From positions 414,623 through 476,239 of the forward strand of contig CAUYUJ010010458.1 of assembly GCA_963575745.1 (NCBI GenBank): 61,617 nt of DNA, given 5' to 3'. This DNA comes from Prorocentrum cordatum. Taxonomy: Eukaryota; Sar; Dinophyceae; Prorocentrales; Prorocentraceae. The first letter of the stretch is position 1. Each line of letters begins with the position of its first letter. The notes beneath the pieces are model-generated. The model was given only the letters and a program-made list of their open reading frames with translations. It was not told the DNA's origin and made no database searches. The translations under genes and the position numbers were made by a program. Below are positions 1-9,808 of the stretch, one piece after another.

Positions 1-2
1 AC

Positions 3-224
3 GAGGACCCAACGTCACAGGATGGTTGGGAAACATATGATAGACCACTGAAGCATCTAAAAGACGCAAGCCTAAACAGCATTCAACACTTCATCGAATT
101 GACATGCACTAAGCTAAATGAATCAGACCAGGCGTCTGAAGTCGGGAAATCGCATTACAATCCAGCATGCATTTTCATACAACAGAAATCGGAACAAAAA
201 ACGCATTGCGATACTATTGAGTAG
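3..224 (+). CDS. Partial open frame at left edge, unknown product
   Basis: Frame 3 is open from the window edge to a TAG at 222, about 73 codons with no start inside the window. The composition is mixed and protein-like (for example GWETYDRPLKHLKDASLN, later HFIELTCTKLNE), with no low-complexity run. I recognise no family. A run of this length can arise by chance in one of six frames, and the 3' end coincides with a motif (ACTATTGAGTAG) that recurs in degenerate form at about 371 and 652, so it may be part of a repeat. It could be the last exon of a gene lying to the left. Confidence 0.2.
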   Translation, partial: EDPTSQDGWETYDRPLKHLKDASLNSIQHFIELTCTKLNESDQASEVGKSHYNPACIFIQQKSEQKTHCDTIE

Positions 225-670
225 ACATGTTTTTTGTTAACTGAAGAATAATATGACTGTGAAGCGGGTGTTCCATTATTCCAACAACAGAAATTCATCA
301 TGCGCAAACTATGGAATTCAAAAACTTAGATTGCATGCAAAACAAACCGCAATCGAAATACACACTGCGCCACTCTATTAAATGGAACCGAAGCTGAAAC
401 TTTCTGACTCGTAAGTATTCACATAAACTGTTAATTCATCATACTGCAAACTGGTACGACTGTCAAGCTTACCGGCCAGAATCAACCAAAACTATGATAA
501 TTGAAATCATTTTAAGCAACAGCTGAGACTACTTCCCATCTGTTCGAAACGCCGGATGTTCAATCTGGGTCAGCATACAAAAACAAACTTTGGATTTCAT
601 GCAACACAAGCTGCAATATCATAACCTAATATCGTTAAACATACTGCACCACACTATTAAGTAGACGCGA
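150..670 (+). repeat. Degenerate AT-rich repeat, about three copies
   Basis: Three related segments each carry a GCATGCA-type word, then CAAAC/CAACAC..GCAAT, then (C)ACTATTRARTAGA. They end near 223, 384 and 666. The spacing is irregular and divergence is high. I see no coding evidence from 225 to 1058 beyond short open frames. Confidence 0.35.
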
Positions 671-1059
671 ACTCAAACAATCAATGGTCGGAGAAACTCC
701 TCATTCGCCAACGCCGCAAAAAAACAATATTAGTGTGAAGCAGACGACAACGAACCAACTTATGAGTAACTAAGGTTCGTTGACGAATACATGAATCCGA
801 TCGATGAAAAAAAGAAGGAAACAGCGTGAAATGCTGAGAACACTTGAAAGATCCAAGGAACACACAAGCTATTGCGTATGTCATCAAATCTCGGAACACA
901 AACCAACTGTGCATACATATTCTAGACGCTTCGCGTATCCCCACCAGCCCGTCCAGAAATGAGCCCCAGGGGAGTGGAGGTGATGAGGGAAGCGGGGGAG
1001 CATGCAGAAGAACAAAGAGCGGGTTGAGCCGCCATACGCCCCAAGAGGGGGAGGATGTA

Positions 1060-1292
1060 GGAGGAGTCGTCGTCGTCGGAGTAGGAGGAGGAAGACGAGG
1101 AGCAGGAGGAGGAGCAGGAGGAGGAGGGGGAGGAGGAGGAGGAGGAGGAGGAGGAGGAAGATGAGGAGGAGGAGATGGAGGAGGGCGAGGACGAGGAGGA
1201 CGAGAAGGAGGAGGAGGAGGAGGAGAAGGAGGAGGCGGAGGAGGGGGAGGGGGAGGAGGGAGGAGGGAGAAAAAGAGGAGGAGGAGGAGGAC
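1060..1292 (+). repeat. Purine triplet tract (GGA/GAG)n
   Basis: A near-continuous GGA/GAG/GAC triplet tract. It is open in several frames and gives poly-Glu/Arg/Gly on plus and poly-Pro/Ser/Leu on minus. These ORFs are a consequence of the triplet period and are not annotated as genes. Confidence 0.85.
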
Positions 1293-2320
1293 AATGGCGA
1301 GCTTGGGGGCCTCTTGGGCCGTCTTTGGGGCCTCTTGGCGGTCCCGGAGGCCTCTTGCGTATCTCGGGGAGCTTCTTGTGGCCTTTTGGGAGTCTCTTGG
1401 AGGCCTCTTGGAGGCCTCTTGGGGGCCTCTTGGGGCCTCTTGGGGCCCTCTTGGGGCGCTCTTGGGGCGCTCTTGGGAGCCTTCGAGGCGCTCTTGGGGC
1501 CATCTTGGAGGAGATCTATCAAAGAAGGGGGGGTCCCCAATTAGCGCTGCCCCTCTAGAGTGCCTCGAGTCGCCTCTTGGGCTCCCCAAGAGGCCAAAAT
1601 CCTTACAAAACCTATGGAAAATCAATGTTTTTTGCTTTCTCGCATTTTCGCTCTTGGAGCCTTCTTGGGCCATCTTGGGAGCCTCTTGGGGCCTCTTGGG
1701 GGTCTCTTGGGAGCCTTTTGGAGGCCTCTTGGGCGCCTCTTGGCGTCTCTTGGAGCCTCTTGGGGTTCTCTTGGGGCGCTCTTGGGGCGCTCTTGGGTGC
1801 CTTCGGGGTGCTCATGGCGCCATCTTGGAGGAGATCTATCAAAGAAGGGTGGAGCTTTAATTAGCCCCGCCCCTCTAGAGTGCCTCGAGTCGCCTCTTGG
1901 GCCCCCCCCCAAGAAGCCAAAACCCGTCCAAAACCTACAGAAAATCATTGTTTTTTGCTTTCTCGCCTTTTCGCTCTTGGAGCCGTCTTGGGCCATATTG
2001 GATTCTCTTGGGGCCTCTTGGGAGTCTCTTGGGAGCCTCTTGGAGGCATCTTGGGCGCCTCTTGGGGCCCTCTTGGGGCGCTCTTGGGGCGCTCTTGGGG
2101 CGCTCTTGGGAGCCTTCGGGGCGCTCTTGGGGCCATGTTGGGAATATATATCAAAGAAGGGGGGAGCCTCAATTAGCCTCGCCCCTCTAGAGTGCCTCGG
2201 ATCGCCTCTTGGGCCCCCCCAAGAGGCCAAAATCCTTCCAAAACCTAAGGAAAATCAATGTTTTGTGCTTTCTCGCCTTTTCGCTCTTGGAGCAGTCTTG
2301 GGCCATCTTGGGCGTCCCAA
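1293..2320 (+). repeat. Tandem ~310-320 bp repeat built of CTTGGGGCC words
   Basis: Three full units and a truncated fourth. Each unit has (1) a variable block of 9-18 bp words of the type GCCTCTTGGG, (2) a GAG-ATCTATCAAAGAAGG element (at 1511, 1831 and about 2143), (3) a CTCTAGAGTGCCTCG element, and (4) a 60-bp AT-richer spacer with CAATGTTTTTTGCTTTCTCG. The fourth copy stops near 2320. The block encodes LGASWGPLGA-like peptides in several frames. Frame is not kept between units, so I treat it as a satellite-like repeat. Relatives occur at 30684, 55010 and 58490. Confidence 0.85.
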
Positions 2321-2505
2321 CGCGTCGCGGAACGCCCCGTCCAGGTCAGTGGGGAGGGGTAAGGGGAGGGGTAAACCCCTCCCCGAAGGGAAAGAAGGGG
2401 GGTTGGCAGAGGAAACGCTCTAGACCACCTACGCCCTAAAGGGCTGGTGGGACTTACTGGAACACCGCGAATTGAATGCAACGGAATGTCTGGTGTTGAT
2501 GATAC

Positions 2506-3175
2506 CTATTTCACGTGAAACAGGCAAAACGATATGGAACAGGAGACGATCCAAATTTCATGTGGCCAACTACGCTGCGCTGCATCTGCAGCGTTCCTGC
2601 AATAGAAACAAATAGTGTACTTGTATGAAACAGCGCCACATAAAATGCACGTATATGGTTCACCTGCAGACCGAAGCTTTGCATTGCTCGTGCCAACTCG
2701 AGCAGCATCCAGACCCAGCGAATTTGCCAATTCTTGACGTTTGCTTTCACGTTTTGCCTGTTGGGCGAGAACCGCGACGCGCTCATCAGGATTGCCTGCC
2801 TCGTCCAACTCATGTTGATTGACAATCTCGACAAATCTGCTTTGCACCAACACGTCCAGGGATGCTTGTTAAAATTCTCGGGTCGCCGACTTCTTCCACG
2901 GTTCTCGCGCCTTCGTAATGCACTTCACCGTGGTGAATTTAAAAAAGCACGTGGTGCCCACAATTCTTCTGCAATCAATTCTGGCGGGTCAGTGTGTATC
3001 TCGGGGTTCCCTTCGTTACCGGACAAAACTGTAATCGGGCGCAAAATTCAAGGTGCAAGCGCAATTATAGTTAACTGGCCATCCCAAGAACCATACTGCC
3101 TCACAGACTGCATATAATCATCGTAAGGATTGGAACTGCATTCGAAATTTGCAAACAAGTGGCACGCGTGCCCTG
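2506..3175 (-). pseudogene. Broken coding segment, possible OTU-like cysteine protease C-terminus plus zinc ribbon
   Basis: Reading the minus strand from about 3175, one frame is open through SNPYDDYMQSVRQYGSWDG and QLTIIALAP, then meets a TGA. The same frame continues with ILRPITVLSGNEGNPEIHTD and DPPELIAEELWAPRAFLNSP to another stop. A shifted frame then carries TTVKCITKAREPWKK, a TAA, and a run ending at 2506 that contains two CxxC pairs (CILC and CFYC). The SW-x4-L-x3-ALA..I.VLS pattern resembles the central strand/helix of OTU-family deubiquitinases, whose usual signature has WG(D/G) followed by a Leu/Ala-rich helix. The catalytic Cys would lie further upstream, where a GC-rich repeat array now sits. 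Two in-frame stops and one shift argue for a relic. Short introns could explain part of this. The family call is tentative. Confidence 0.35.
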
Positions 3176-3287
3176 GCTCTTGCACTAAGGAGCCGCGAGA
3201 GACAGGAGGTTTTCGCCTCCTTCCTCCAGGAGTTTATTTTTGCGGCCGCCGGGGGGAGGGCGAACGACGAACGAACGACGACGACGA

Positions 3288-4290
3288 GCGAAAATAAAGA
3301 GGTCCGAGCTCTAGAACACAGCTGCGCAAGATAACAAAGGGTCCAGGGCGAGGGGGACTGGGGCCAGGGCCGGGGGGGGGGAGGCTGGGTCCAGGGCCAG
3401 GGCCAGCGGGGCAAGGGGGGCGGGGGGCCAGGGCCAGGGGAGGAGGCAGGGTCCAGGGCCAGGACCAGAGGGACGACGACAAACGAAAATAAAGGGTCCA
3501 GGGCGAGGGGAACTGGGGACAGGGCCGGCGGGGGGGAGGCTGGGTCCAGGCCCTGGGCCAGCGGGGCAAGGGGAGCTGGGGCCAGGACCAGGGGGGGAGG
3601 TTGGGTCCAGGGTCAGGACCGGACCAGGGACCCAGCGGGGCGAGGGGGGCTCCACGGGGCCAGGACCAGGTGGGGAGGTTGGGTCCAGGGCCAGAGTCGG
3701 ACCAGGGACGACGAACGAAAACAAAGGGTCCAGCAAGGGGGGGAGTTGGGTCCAGGGCCAGGACCGGACCAGCTGCCAGGGACGACGACGAGCGAAAATA
3801 AAGGGTTGCCAGGGCGAGGTGGGCTGGGGCCAGGGCCGGGGGGGGCGCTGGGTCCAGGGCCAGGGTTAGCGGGGCGACGGGGGCTGGGGCCAGGGCCAGG
3901 TGGGGAGGTTGGGTCCAGGGCCGGGGCCAGAGGGACAACGACAAACGAAAAAAAAGGTCCAGGGCGAGGGGGGCTGGGGACAGGGCCGGCGGGGGGGGGG
4001 CTGGGTCCAGGCCCTGGGCCAGCGGGGCGAGGGGAGCTGGGGCCAGGACCAGGGGGGAGGTTGGATCCAGGGCCAGGACCGGGCCAAGGACGACGACGAG
4101 CGAAAATAAATTGTCCAGGGCGAGGGGGACTGGGGCCAGGGCCGGGTGGGGGGGGGCTGGGTCCAGGGCCGGGGCCAGCGGGGCGAGGGGGGCTGATGCC
4201 AGGACGGGGTGGGGAGGTTGGGTCCAGGGTCGGGGCCGGACCAGGGGCCGGGGACGACGACGAACGAACGAAATAGAGCACAGCTGTGCA
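3288..4290 (+). repeat. GC-rich complex tandem repeat (GGTCCAGGGCCAGG words)
   Basis: Composed of GGTCCAGGGC, CAGGGCCAGCGGGGCGAGG and GGGGAGGTTGGGTCC words in repeated order, punctuated by an ACGACGA(G/A)CGAAAATAAA element near 3288, 3484, 3715, 3793, 3945, 4099 and 4262. Spacing varies from about 80 to 230 bp. The minus strand gives long Pro-rich open frames that follow from composition and are not called as genes. It lies between two broken coding segments on the minus strand. Confidence 0.8.
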
Positions 4291-4299
4291 AGAGAATTA

Positions 4300-5290
4300 A
4301 ATGGTCGGGGCGAAGGGGGCGGCGCGCTGGGCTGCTGGGGCGAGGGGGGGGGGTGGGGTGGGGGGGGGCGACGGCGACGCCGAAATAAAAATGGTCGGGG
4401 CGGAGAGGGCGGCGCGCTGGGCTGCTGGGGAAAAGGACAGGGGGGGGCGACGACGACGCCGAAATAAAGTGGTCGGGGCGGAGGGGGCAGCGCGCTGGGC
4501 TGCTGAGGAGAGGGAGAGGGGGGGGGGGGGGCGACGACGACGCCGAAATAAAGTCGTCGGGGCGGAGGGGGCGGTGCGCTGGGGTGCTGGGGAGCGACGC
4601 GTAGCGACACATGTCGACACAACGCCGAAATAGGGCGACGACGACGCCGAAATAAAGTGGTCGGGGCGGAGAGGGCGGTGCGCTGGGCTGCTGGGGAAAG
4701 CGACACATGTCGACACAACGCCGAAATAGGGCGACGACGACGCCGAAATAAAGTGGTCGGGGCGGAGAGGGCGGTGCGCTGGGCTGCTGGGGAAAAGGAC
4801 CGGGGGGGGCGACGACGACGCCGAAATAAAGTGGTCGGGGCGGAGGGGGCAGCGCGCTGGGCTGCCGAAGAGAGGGGGGAGGGGGGGGGGGGGGGCGACG
4901 ACGACGCCGAAATAAAGTCGTCGGGGCGGAGGGGGCGGTGCGCTGGGGTGCTGGGGAGCGACACATAGCGACACATGTCGACACAACGCCGAAATAAAGT
5001 GGTCGGGGCGGAGGGGGCGGCGCGCTGGGCTGCTGAGGAGAGGGAGAGGGGGGGGGGGGTGGGCGACGACGACGCCGAAATAAAGTCGTCGGGGCGGAGG
5101 GGGCGGTGCGCTGGGGTGCTGGGGGGCGACGCGTAGCGACACATGTCGACACAACGCCGAAATAAAGTGGTCGGGGCGGAGGGGGCAGCGCGCTGGGCTG
5201 CTGAGGAGAGGGAGAGGTGGGGGGGGGGCGACGACGACGCCGAAATAAAGTCGTCGGGGCGGAGGAGGCGGTGCGCTGGGGTGCTGGGGA
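4300..5290 (+). repeat. ~80-96 bp tandem repeat (GGTCGGGGCGGAGGGGGCG unit)
   Basis: At least eleven units anchored by GCCGAAATAAAG at about 4381, 4461, 4545, 4649, 4745, 4823, 4909, 4991, 5078, 5160 and 5242. Each has GTCGGGGCGGAGGGGGCGG, then CGCTGGGCTGCTGGGG, then a variable G-rich run, then GCGACGACGACGCC. Some units carry a CGACACATGTCGACACAAC insert. It shares the (C)GAAATAAA punctuation with the array at 3288-4290. Confidence 0.85.
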
Positions 5291-5480
5291 GCGACGCATA
5301 GCGACGCATGTCGACGCATATCGACATATAGAGACATGTATCGACACACACACATATCGACGCATAGCGACACACAGCGACACATAGCGACGCACACATG
5401 GAGACGCATAGCGACACACAGCGACACATATAGTGGCACATGAAGGGCACAATGCGCACAGCGACACATATAGCGACACA
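5285..5480 (+). repeat. GCGACACATA short repeat
   Basis: A degenerate 8-12 bp repeat of GCGACRCATA/GCGACACACA. It is an expansion of the insert seen inside the preceding ~85-bp units. The minus strand reads as a Cys/Met/Arg-rich open frame, which is a repeat artefact. Confidence 0.75.
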
Positions 5481-5591
5481 TGAAGGGCATGAGGCAGCTG
5501 GGGGGGAAGCGACGACGGCGCCGAAATAAAGTGGTCGGAGCTCCAGACACCCTGTGCAAGAGAATAATGATGGAATTTGCCTGAGATAAGT

Positions 5592-6074
5592 TCAAGCTCC
5601 CGAACGAAGTTGATGCGGGCTCATATTTAGATTCGCGCTTTTCACAGGTGCATTAAAACTGGCAACTACAGCCACCTGGAATTTCGATTCTCTGTAACTT
5701 GTGTTTTCTTGAACCGCATTGGTGACACGTAAAGCGCCTGCAGGTTTCTGCTGATTCTGATGATGCTCCATCGAACTAGCCTCCTTTGCACGATTCAGCT
5801 CATCATTAAAAACGCTCTTATCGGAAAGCGTGTTAAACGCATCTTTGAACGATTGGAAATGCTCCATCAATTGTGATCCTTTCTTGCCTTGTGCCACCTC
5901 TGTCTGCTGTTCACAAAAAAATGATCCTGGCTTGCGTTCCCGTCTGCAGCGATCGCTCTTACCGGCGCGGGCCATGCAACATTTCTTGTTTGAGTCTTTA
6001 TTTGAAGCCCCCATAGCATGGTCGAATGACACTTGATGTGGCGCAGCGGCGCAGAAGAGAAGATCTTGATACAT
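5592..6074 (-). CDS. Hypothetical protein with Cys-rich motif (exon or ORF)
   Basis: A 160-codon frame with non-repetitive, protein-like composition. Near residues 30-60 it reads KKCCMARAGKSDRCRRERK followed by PGSFFCEQQ. The C-x8-C-x9-C spacing resembles small zinc-binding motifs of the type RCxAxTxxGxRC..GSxYCxxH, though the final His is Gln here. The rest is hydrophilic, with no membrane segment. It follows the MULE-like segments in the same direction, and a TA-rich tract (6130-6167) lies between, where an intron could be. It may be a downstream exon of that element or a separate gene. The start is uncertain and the function unknown. Confidence 0.35.
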   Translation of the reverse strand: MYQDLLFCAAAPHQVSFDHAMGASNKDSNKKCCMARAGKSDRCRRERKPGSFFCEQQTEVAQGKKGSQLMEHFQSFKDAFNTLSDKSVFNDELNRAKEASSMEHHQNQQKPAGALRVTNAVQENTSYRESKFQVAVVASFNAPVKSANLNMSPHQLRSGA

Positions 6075-6322
6075 TCGCCATGCGCTTGAACATGTTTGTT
6101 TTTCCTTGTTTGTTTTCTTTACGGTGTGTGTATATTTATATATATATATGTGTATATATATATATGTTTAAAGGAACCTCGCGGGCAGAAGGTCGCAACA
6201 TGTTTTTCAAGTTCGTGGGTGCGTTCGCCTTTGCCTTGGGCCGTCTCCGATTCTCCAGTTTAGAATGTGAAGGTCCAACAGGAATGCTGTCTACAAATGC
6301 TTTGTATGGACAGCCTTGATAA

Positions 6323-7876
6323 TCATAGAATGTTCAGTATGGCCTGCCCTCTGCACATAGATTGGCGATGAACATCTCTGTTGGTTCCCTCTCTTGTGAC
6401 ATACGCGTAAGTATAGGAATTCCGTAGAAATATATGCCAGAATATTTCGTGCGTGCCCTCATCTGGATATGCGCATGCGTTCCGAACATTTGATGGTGTT
6501 TTTGCTTGCGCCAACTTTAACATTGCTTCCATATCACGGGGATTTTCATAAACACGATTCAACTTGTACTTCGGAATCACGTGCACGTATTCTGCTGTCT
6601 CGCCCGTCGATAATTTTACAGATGATGGTTGCATCAAATATGGGTTCTTTGGTCCATGTTCGCGGTAATGTTTGAGAATGCGTGAGAAACCCAAACGTGT
6701 AATCTGTGACGGTGAATCCTCTGACATTGCGTCGTGCACGTCATCTCGACTGGAAACCTTCCGTTCTGGTCACGTCCACAAGCTGGACCATGGCTCCACG
6801 ATTTCGTTGGCTAAGTTGTCTTACCGACCCTTAATAATGCGAGCGGACGTGGGTTCGCATACTTGTGCCGTGAGTTTTGTTGCATTGAGCCGCTCGTATC
6901 CGACGTCGACCACATTCTTTAACAATCGATGTTGCCGTTCGATACTGTTTTCCGCAAATGTGTGCAACCGTTCGGTACTATACCACGTCCAGACGCCCGC
7001 GTAACCCGAATGATATATTCGTTGCAGATGAGATTGTGGTTGTTCATTTATTTTGCGAATTCAGGTTGGTCCAAATTTGACTTTTATGTTTTCGCGAACC
7101 AACTGTTCGTGTTCAAATATCATCCCCAAATGTGTCGAATTCTACATCGTTTGGCATCCATGCGCATGGTAGAACACATGCATCGACATGCGGTAACAAT
7201 TCTCGACGTACAAGGCGTAATCTTGCACTTTCTTCATCTTTCTTTTTGGTTTCCGCCTTCAAATTTGTGCGAGCATGCTGTGAACATCGATGCAGACATA
7301 GATTTGCCCCAGATTTCTTCTCTATATTGTTGAAATGTGCGCAATCCAAATTCGCATCTCGCATCTGCATTCCCACATTTGTAGCAATGTAAAAGAAAAC
7401 AGGTCAGCAAGCATTATATGAGTTTCTTCGTCTTCCCCATCTGCCAGCATGAATACACATGGAGAAAACGCACGTGTGGCTCTCCAGTCGTTTGATTTGG
7501 CCATAACCAGCCGGACCTGCAGCACCCAGTACCAAACCATGGTAATTTGTCTTAAGCGTGAAATCCTTAACAAAGTTAGACAAATTCTTCAAATCATGTA
7601 ACTTACCAGCGCTGCGAACAGGACTGAAAGGAATACGTAATCTTGTTGAGGTTTGAATCTCCTTCTCATGATCAGCCTTCATCTCTTTAGGTGGACTCTC
7701 CAGAAACATGTGGGAAAACCAAAGCATTCGGCAACATAATCATTGACGGGTACTTTGTTTTTAGCCCGCTGGTTTCTGATTTGACGGTCCGTTGACCAAA
7801 AATTCGGATCGAGTCCATCGTGTAATGGCAGCCGGTCTGCTTTCTTCTCTGTGGTCATTTTGGCGTTTTTTTGCAT
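6323..7876 (-). pseudogene. Decayed MULE-like transposase, split over several frames
   Basis: Overlapping minus-strand frames form a ladder that reads as one protein if shifts are allowed. 7876-7679 has KKADRLPLHDGLDPNFWST and VPVNDYVAECFGFP. 7727-7404 has LSNFVKDFTLKTNYHGLVLG then AAGPAG. 7549-7322 has TRAFSPCVFMLADGEDEETH then IMLADLF. 7376-7113 has RELLPHVDACVLP and AWMPNDVEFDTFGDD. About 7125-6830 has GVWTWYSTERLHTFAENSIE then RQHRLLKNVV. 6760-6323 is a 138-codon open C-terminal frame. The order (D-x-T-x-KTN start, GLVLGA, acidic helix, then an AENSIERQ.RLLK segment like the TNN.xES..R.LK of MULE C-termini) suggests a Mutator-like DDE transposase. Several frame changes plus TGA, TAA and TGA stops near 7040-6760 make it a relic unless some gaps are introns. 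I did not identify terminal inverted repeats. Confidence 0.45.
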
Positions 7877-8037
7877 ACCTCAAGTGCTCGCCCCGCTGAT
7901 CTATATATATATATATATGTGTATATTTATAGATTCCCAGTGCAATTCCCGGTTACATCGATAAGCATCGTATCGTTTTTCTTGGAAAAACACATTGTTT
8001 TTTCTTTGCAGTTGTTGCATTTCTCACAATCCGCCTG

Positions 8038-8463
8038 TCAAGTTTTAATTCCATTGCAATATGATGATTTTAGAGAATGAACATTCCAGTCGTTGTCCCA
8101 AATATAATTGTTGACCATATGACGCAACGTCATTTTAGGTGACGTGAAAGGGATTGGTTTTCCATACATCTCGATCGGGCGACGTTTTTCGCCTCTCTCC
8201 CCCCTCGCCTTCTTCTTGGCTGGCTCTTCTTCGGGCGGGTTCGAATTTGGGAGAGGAATCATCTCGAGATGTTGGCCCAGTGAACTGCTGGAGCCAGCTT
8301 CCGGCAGACATGGAGCCTCTGTGACAGGAAGCCAACCGTCTTCCAAATGGTTCTCGTTGAAAGACGACACCGCCTGAAGTTGAATTCTCGCGCCTTGCAC
8401 AGACGGACGACGCCACAAGACAACTCCCTGCGCTGTAAAAAGAAATGTGAGGACCAACAGCAT
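8038..8463 (-). CDS. Hypothetical exon/ORF upstream of the MULE-like segments
   Basis: The frame starts with ATG at 8463 and reads MLLVLTFLFTAQGVVLW, which looks like a signal peptide or anchor. The underlying bases, CATTTCTTTTTACAG, also look like a polypyrimidine tract and 3' splice site at about 8430, so this N-terminus may be an intron end. The rest is hydrophilic: an acidic/Pro stretch, a basic AKKKARGERGEKRR patch that could be a nuclear signal, then MTLRHMVNNYIWDNDW. A TA-rich tract at 7902-7930 separates it from the next segment (7876) on the same strand, which suggests an intron. It is probably the 5' part of the same broken gene. No family is recognised. Confidence 0.3.
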   Translation of the reverse strand: MLLVLTFLFTAQGVVLWRRPSVQGARIQLQAVSSFNENHLEDGWLPVTEAPCLPEAGSSSSLGQHLEMIPLPNSNPPEEEPAKKKARGERGEKRRPIEMYGKPIPFTSPKMTLRHMVNNYIWDNDWNVHSLKSSYCNGIKT

Positions 8464-8550
8464 TCTGTCGAATTGTACCCTCTCCAGAAAAGCGGACCGA
8501 AGGTACGAATGTGATAATGAATAAACAAAGAAATTGCGGAACAAACATGA

Positions 8551-9130
8551 ACCATAGGTACTACGGATAATACAAAACTATTCTCTCCAGACTGTTTTAA
8601 GTTGTAGATCGATATTTCAGGAGAGAATCGGGATGGATGATTGATGTAGACATCATTTTCTTTGCCCGTGCCCTGCCGACGGTTTGCCGCGGGATTCGTA
8701 ACTTGGATTCAAAAGTCCCAGCAGAGGTTGACATATTTAGAGCGAATTAAATCAGCAAGCTTAGCAACCTTTGATCCTTTGCTGCCGCAATTCTGCCCCA
8801 GAGCCGCTACGAATCCTCTGTAGGACACGGGCGAATGAGCTTTGGGAGGCCGATCGATCCCGGAGAAACCTCCGGGAAACCCGCCGACAGCGTGAATTTC
8901 GAAGAACCTTATCTGGCAATTCGATGCTCTCAACGACTAATCCTGGAGCCTGGATTCCAAATCCTCGAGGAAGAGGGTGGGAATCTGTAGCAGCTTATCG
9001 ATATAATATCTCCTACTCCGGAAACGTGTGTTTTCTTATTCGGAAGAGACGCGGACATACAAGAATTCACATTATATTTTCAATGCAGTTATGTCATAAT
9101 CGACTTATTAATTATTCATATATATATATA
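8551..9130. other. No supported gene
   Basis: A mixed-composition stretch. A 74-codon minus-strand frame (8709-8933, with GGFPGGFSGIDRPPKAHS) has no recognisable family and could be an exon or chance. Nothing else is seen apart from a TA run at 9118-9132. Confidence 0.4.
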
Positions 9131-9133
9131 TAG

Positions 9134-9217
9134 AAGAATTAACTCGCGAGTTAATATTTGTGTATGTGTGGTATCTGTATGCCCACGATAAAAATATAAG
9201 TTCGCAAGTTAATTCTT
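9134..9217. repeat. Short inverted repeat, TIR-like, with perfect 16-bp palindrome
   Basis: AAGAATTAACTCGCGA at 9134-9149 is matched 15/16 in inverted orientation by TCGCAAGTTAATTCTT at 9202-9217. The left arm overlaps a perfect palindrome, TTAACTCGCGAGTTAA (9139-9154). The 84-bp span could be a tiny MITE remnant. Confidence 0.6.
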
Positions 9218-9240
9218 TGTAAGTCGTGATTCCAGTCTTT

Positions 9241-9340
9241 TCCACATGTTTATGTACATGTACATGTATAGGTACATGTATATGTATATCTTTGTGTATA
9301 TGTATTTGCATTTGCATATGTATATGTATATGTATATGTT

Positions 9341-9372
<32 letters not shown>

Positions 9373-9373
9373 C

Positions 9374-9410
<37 letters not shown>

Positions 9411-9740
9411 CATATGCATGGGTACATATATATATATATGTATATGTACATGTATATGTATATGTGCATGCAAATGTACATCTGTGTATCTGTATATGTA
9501 TATGTATATAAATATAGATATGGATTTGTGTGTATACAGGTATGCATGTATGTATTCACGTATGTCTATACGTACGTATACACGTATGCACGTATGCATG
9601 CATGTATGTATGCATGCATGCATGCATGCATGCATGTATGTATGTATGTATGTATGTATGTGTGTGTGTATGTAGGTATGTATGTATGTAGGTCTGTATA
9701 TATGTATGTACACACATACATTTACACATGTATACATGTA
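9241..9740 (+). repeat. (TATATG)n / (ATGT)n microsatellite
   Basis: A 500-bp tract of TATATG and GTATGTAT words grading into GCATGCAT and GTAT repeats. The Tyr/Ile/Cys/His-rich open frames through it are repeat artefacts. Confidence 0.9.
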
Positions 9741-9774
9741 TACATCTTGGTTCGGTTACTCGTTCACCGTCGCT

Positions 9775-9775
9775 G

Positions 9776-9808
<33 letters not shown>

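Noticed and set aside
1294-2423. Trp/Gly/Leu-rich frames (GASWGPLGA) that look like a repeat protein
   Set aside because: Several frames are open at once, frame is not kept between 310-320 bp units, and the block recurs elsewhere as DNA words.
3234-5459. 741-codon minus-strand open frame rich in Pro, Ser, Cys and Arg
   Set aside because: It lies entirely within two GC-rich tandem repeats and two other frames are similarly open. No domain.
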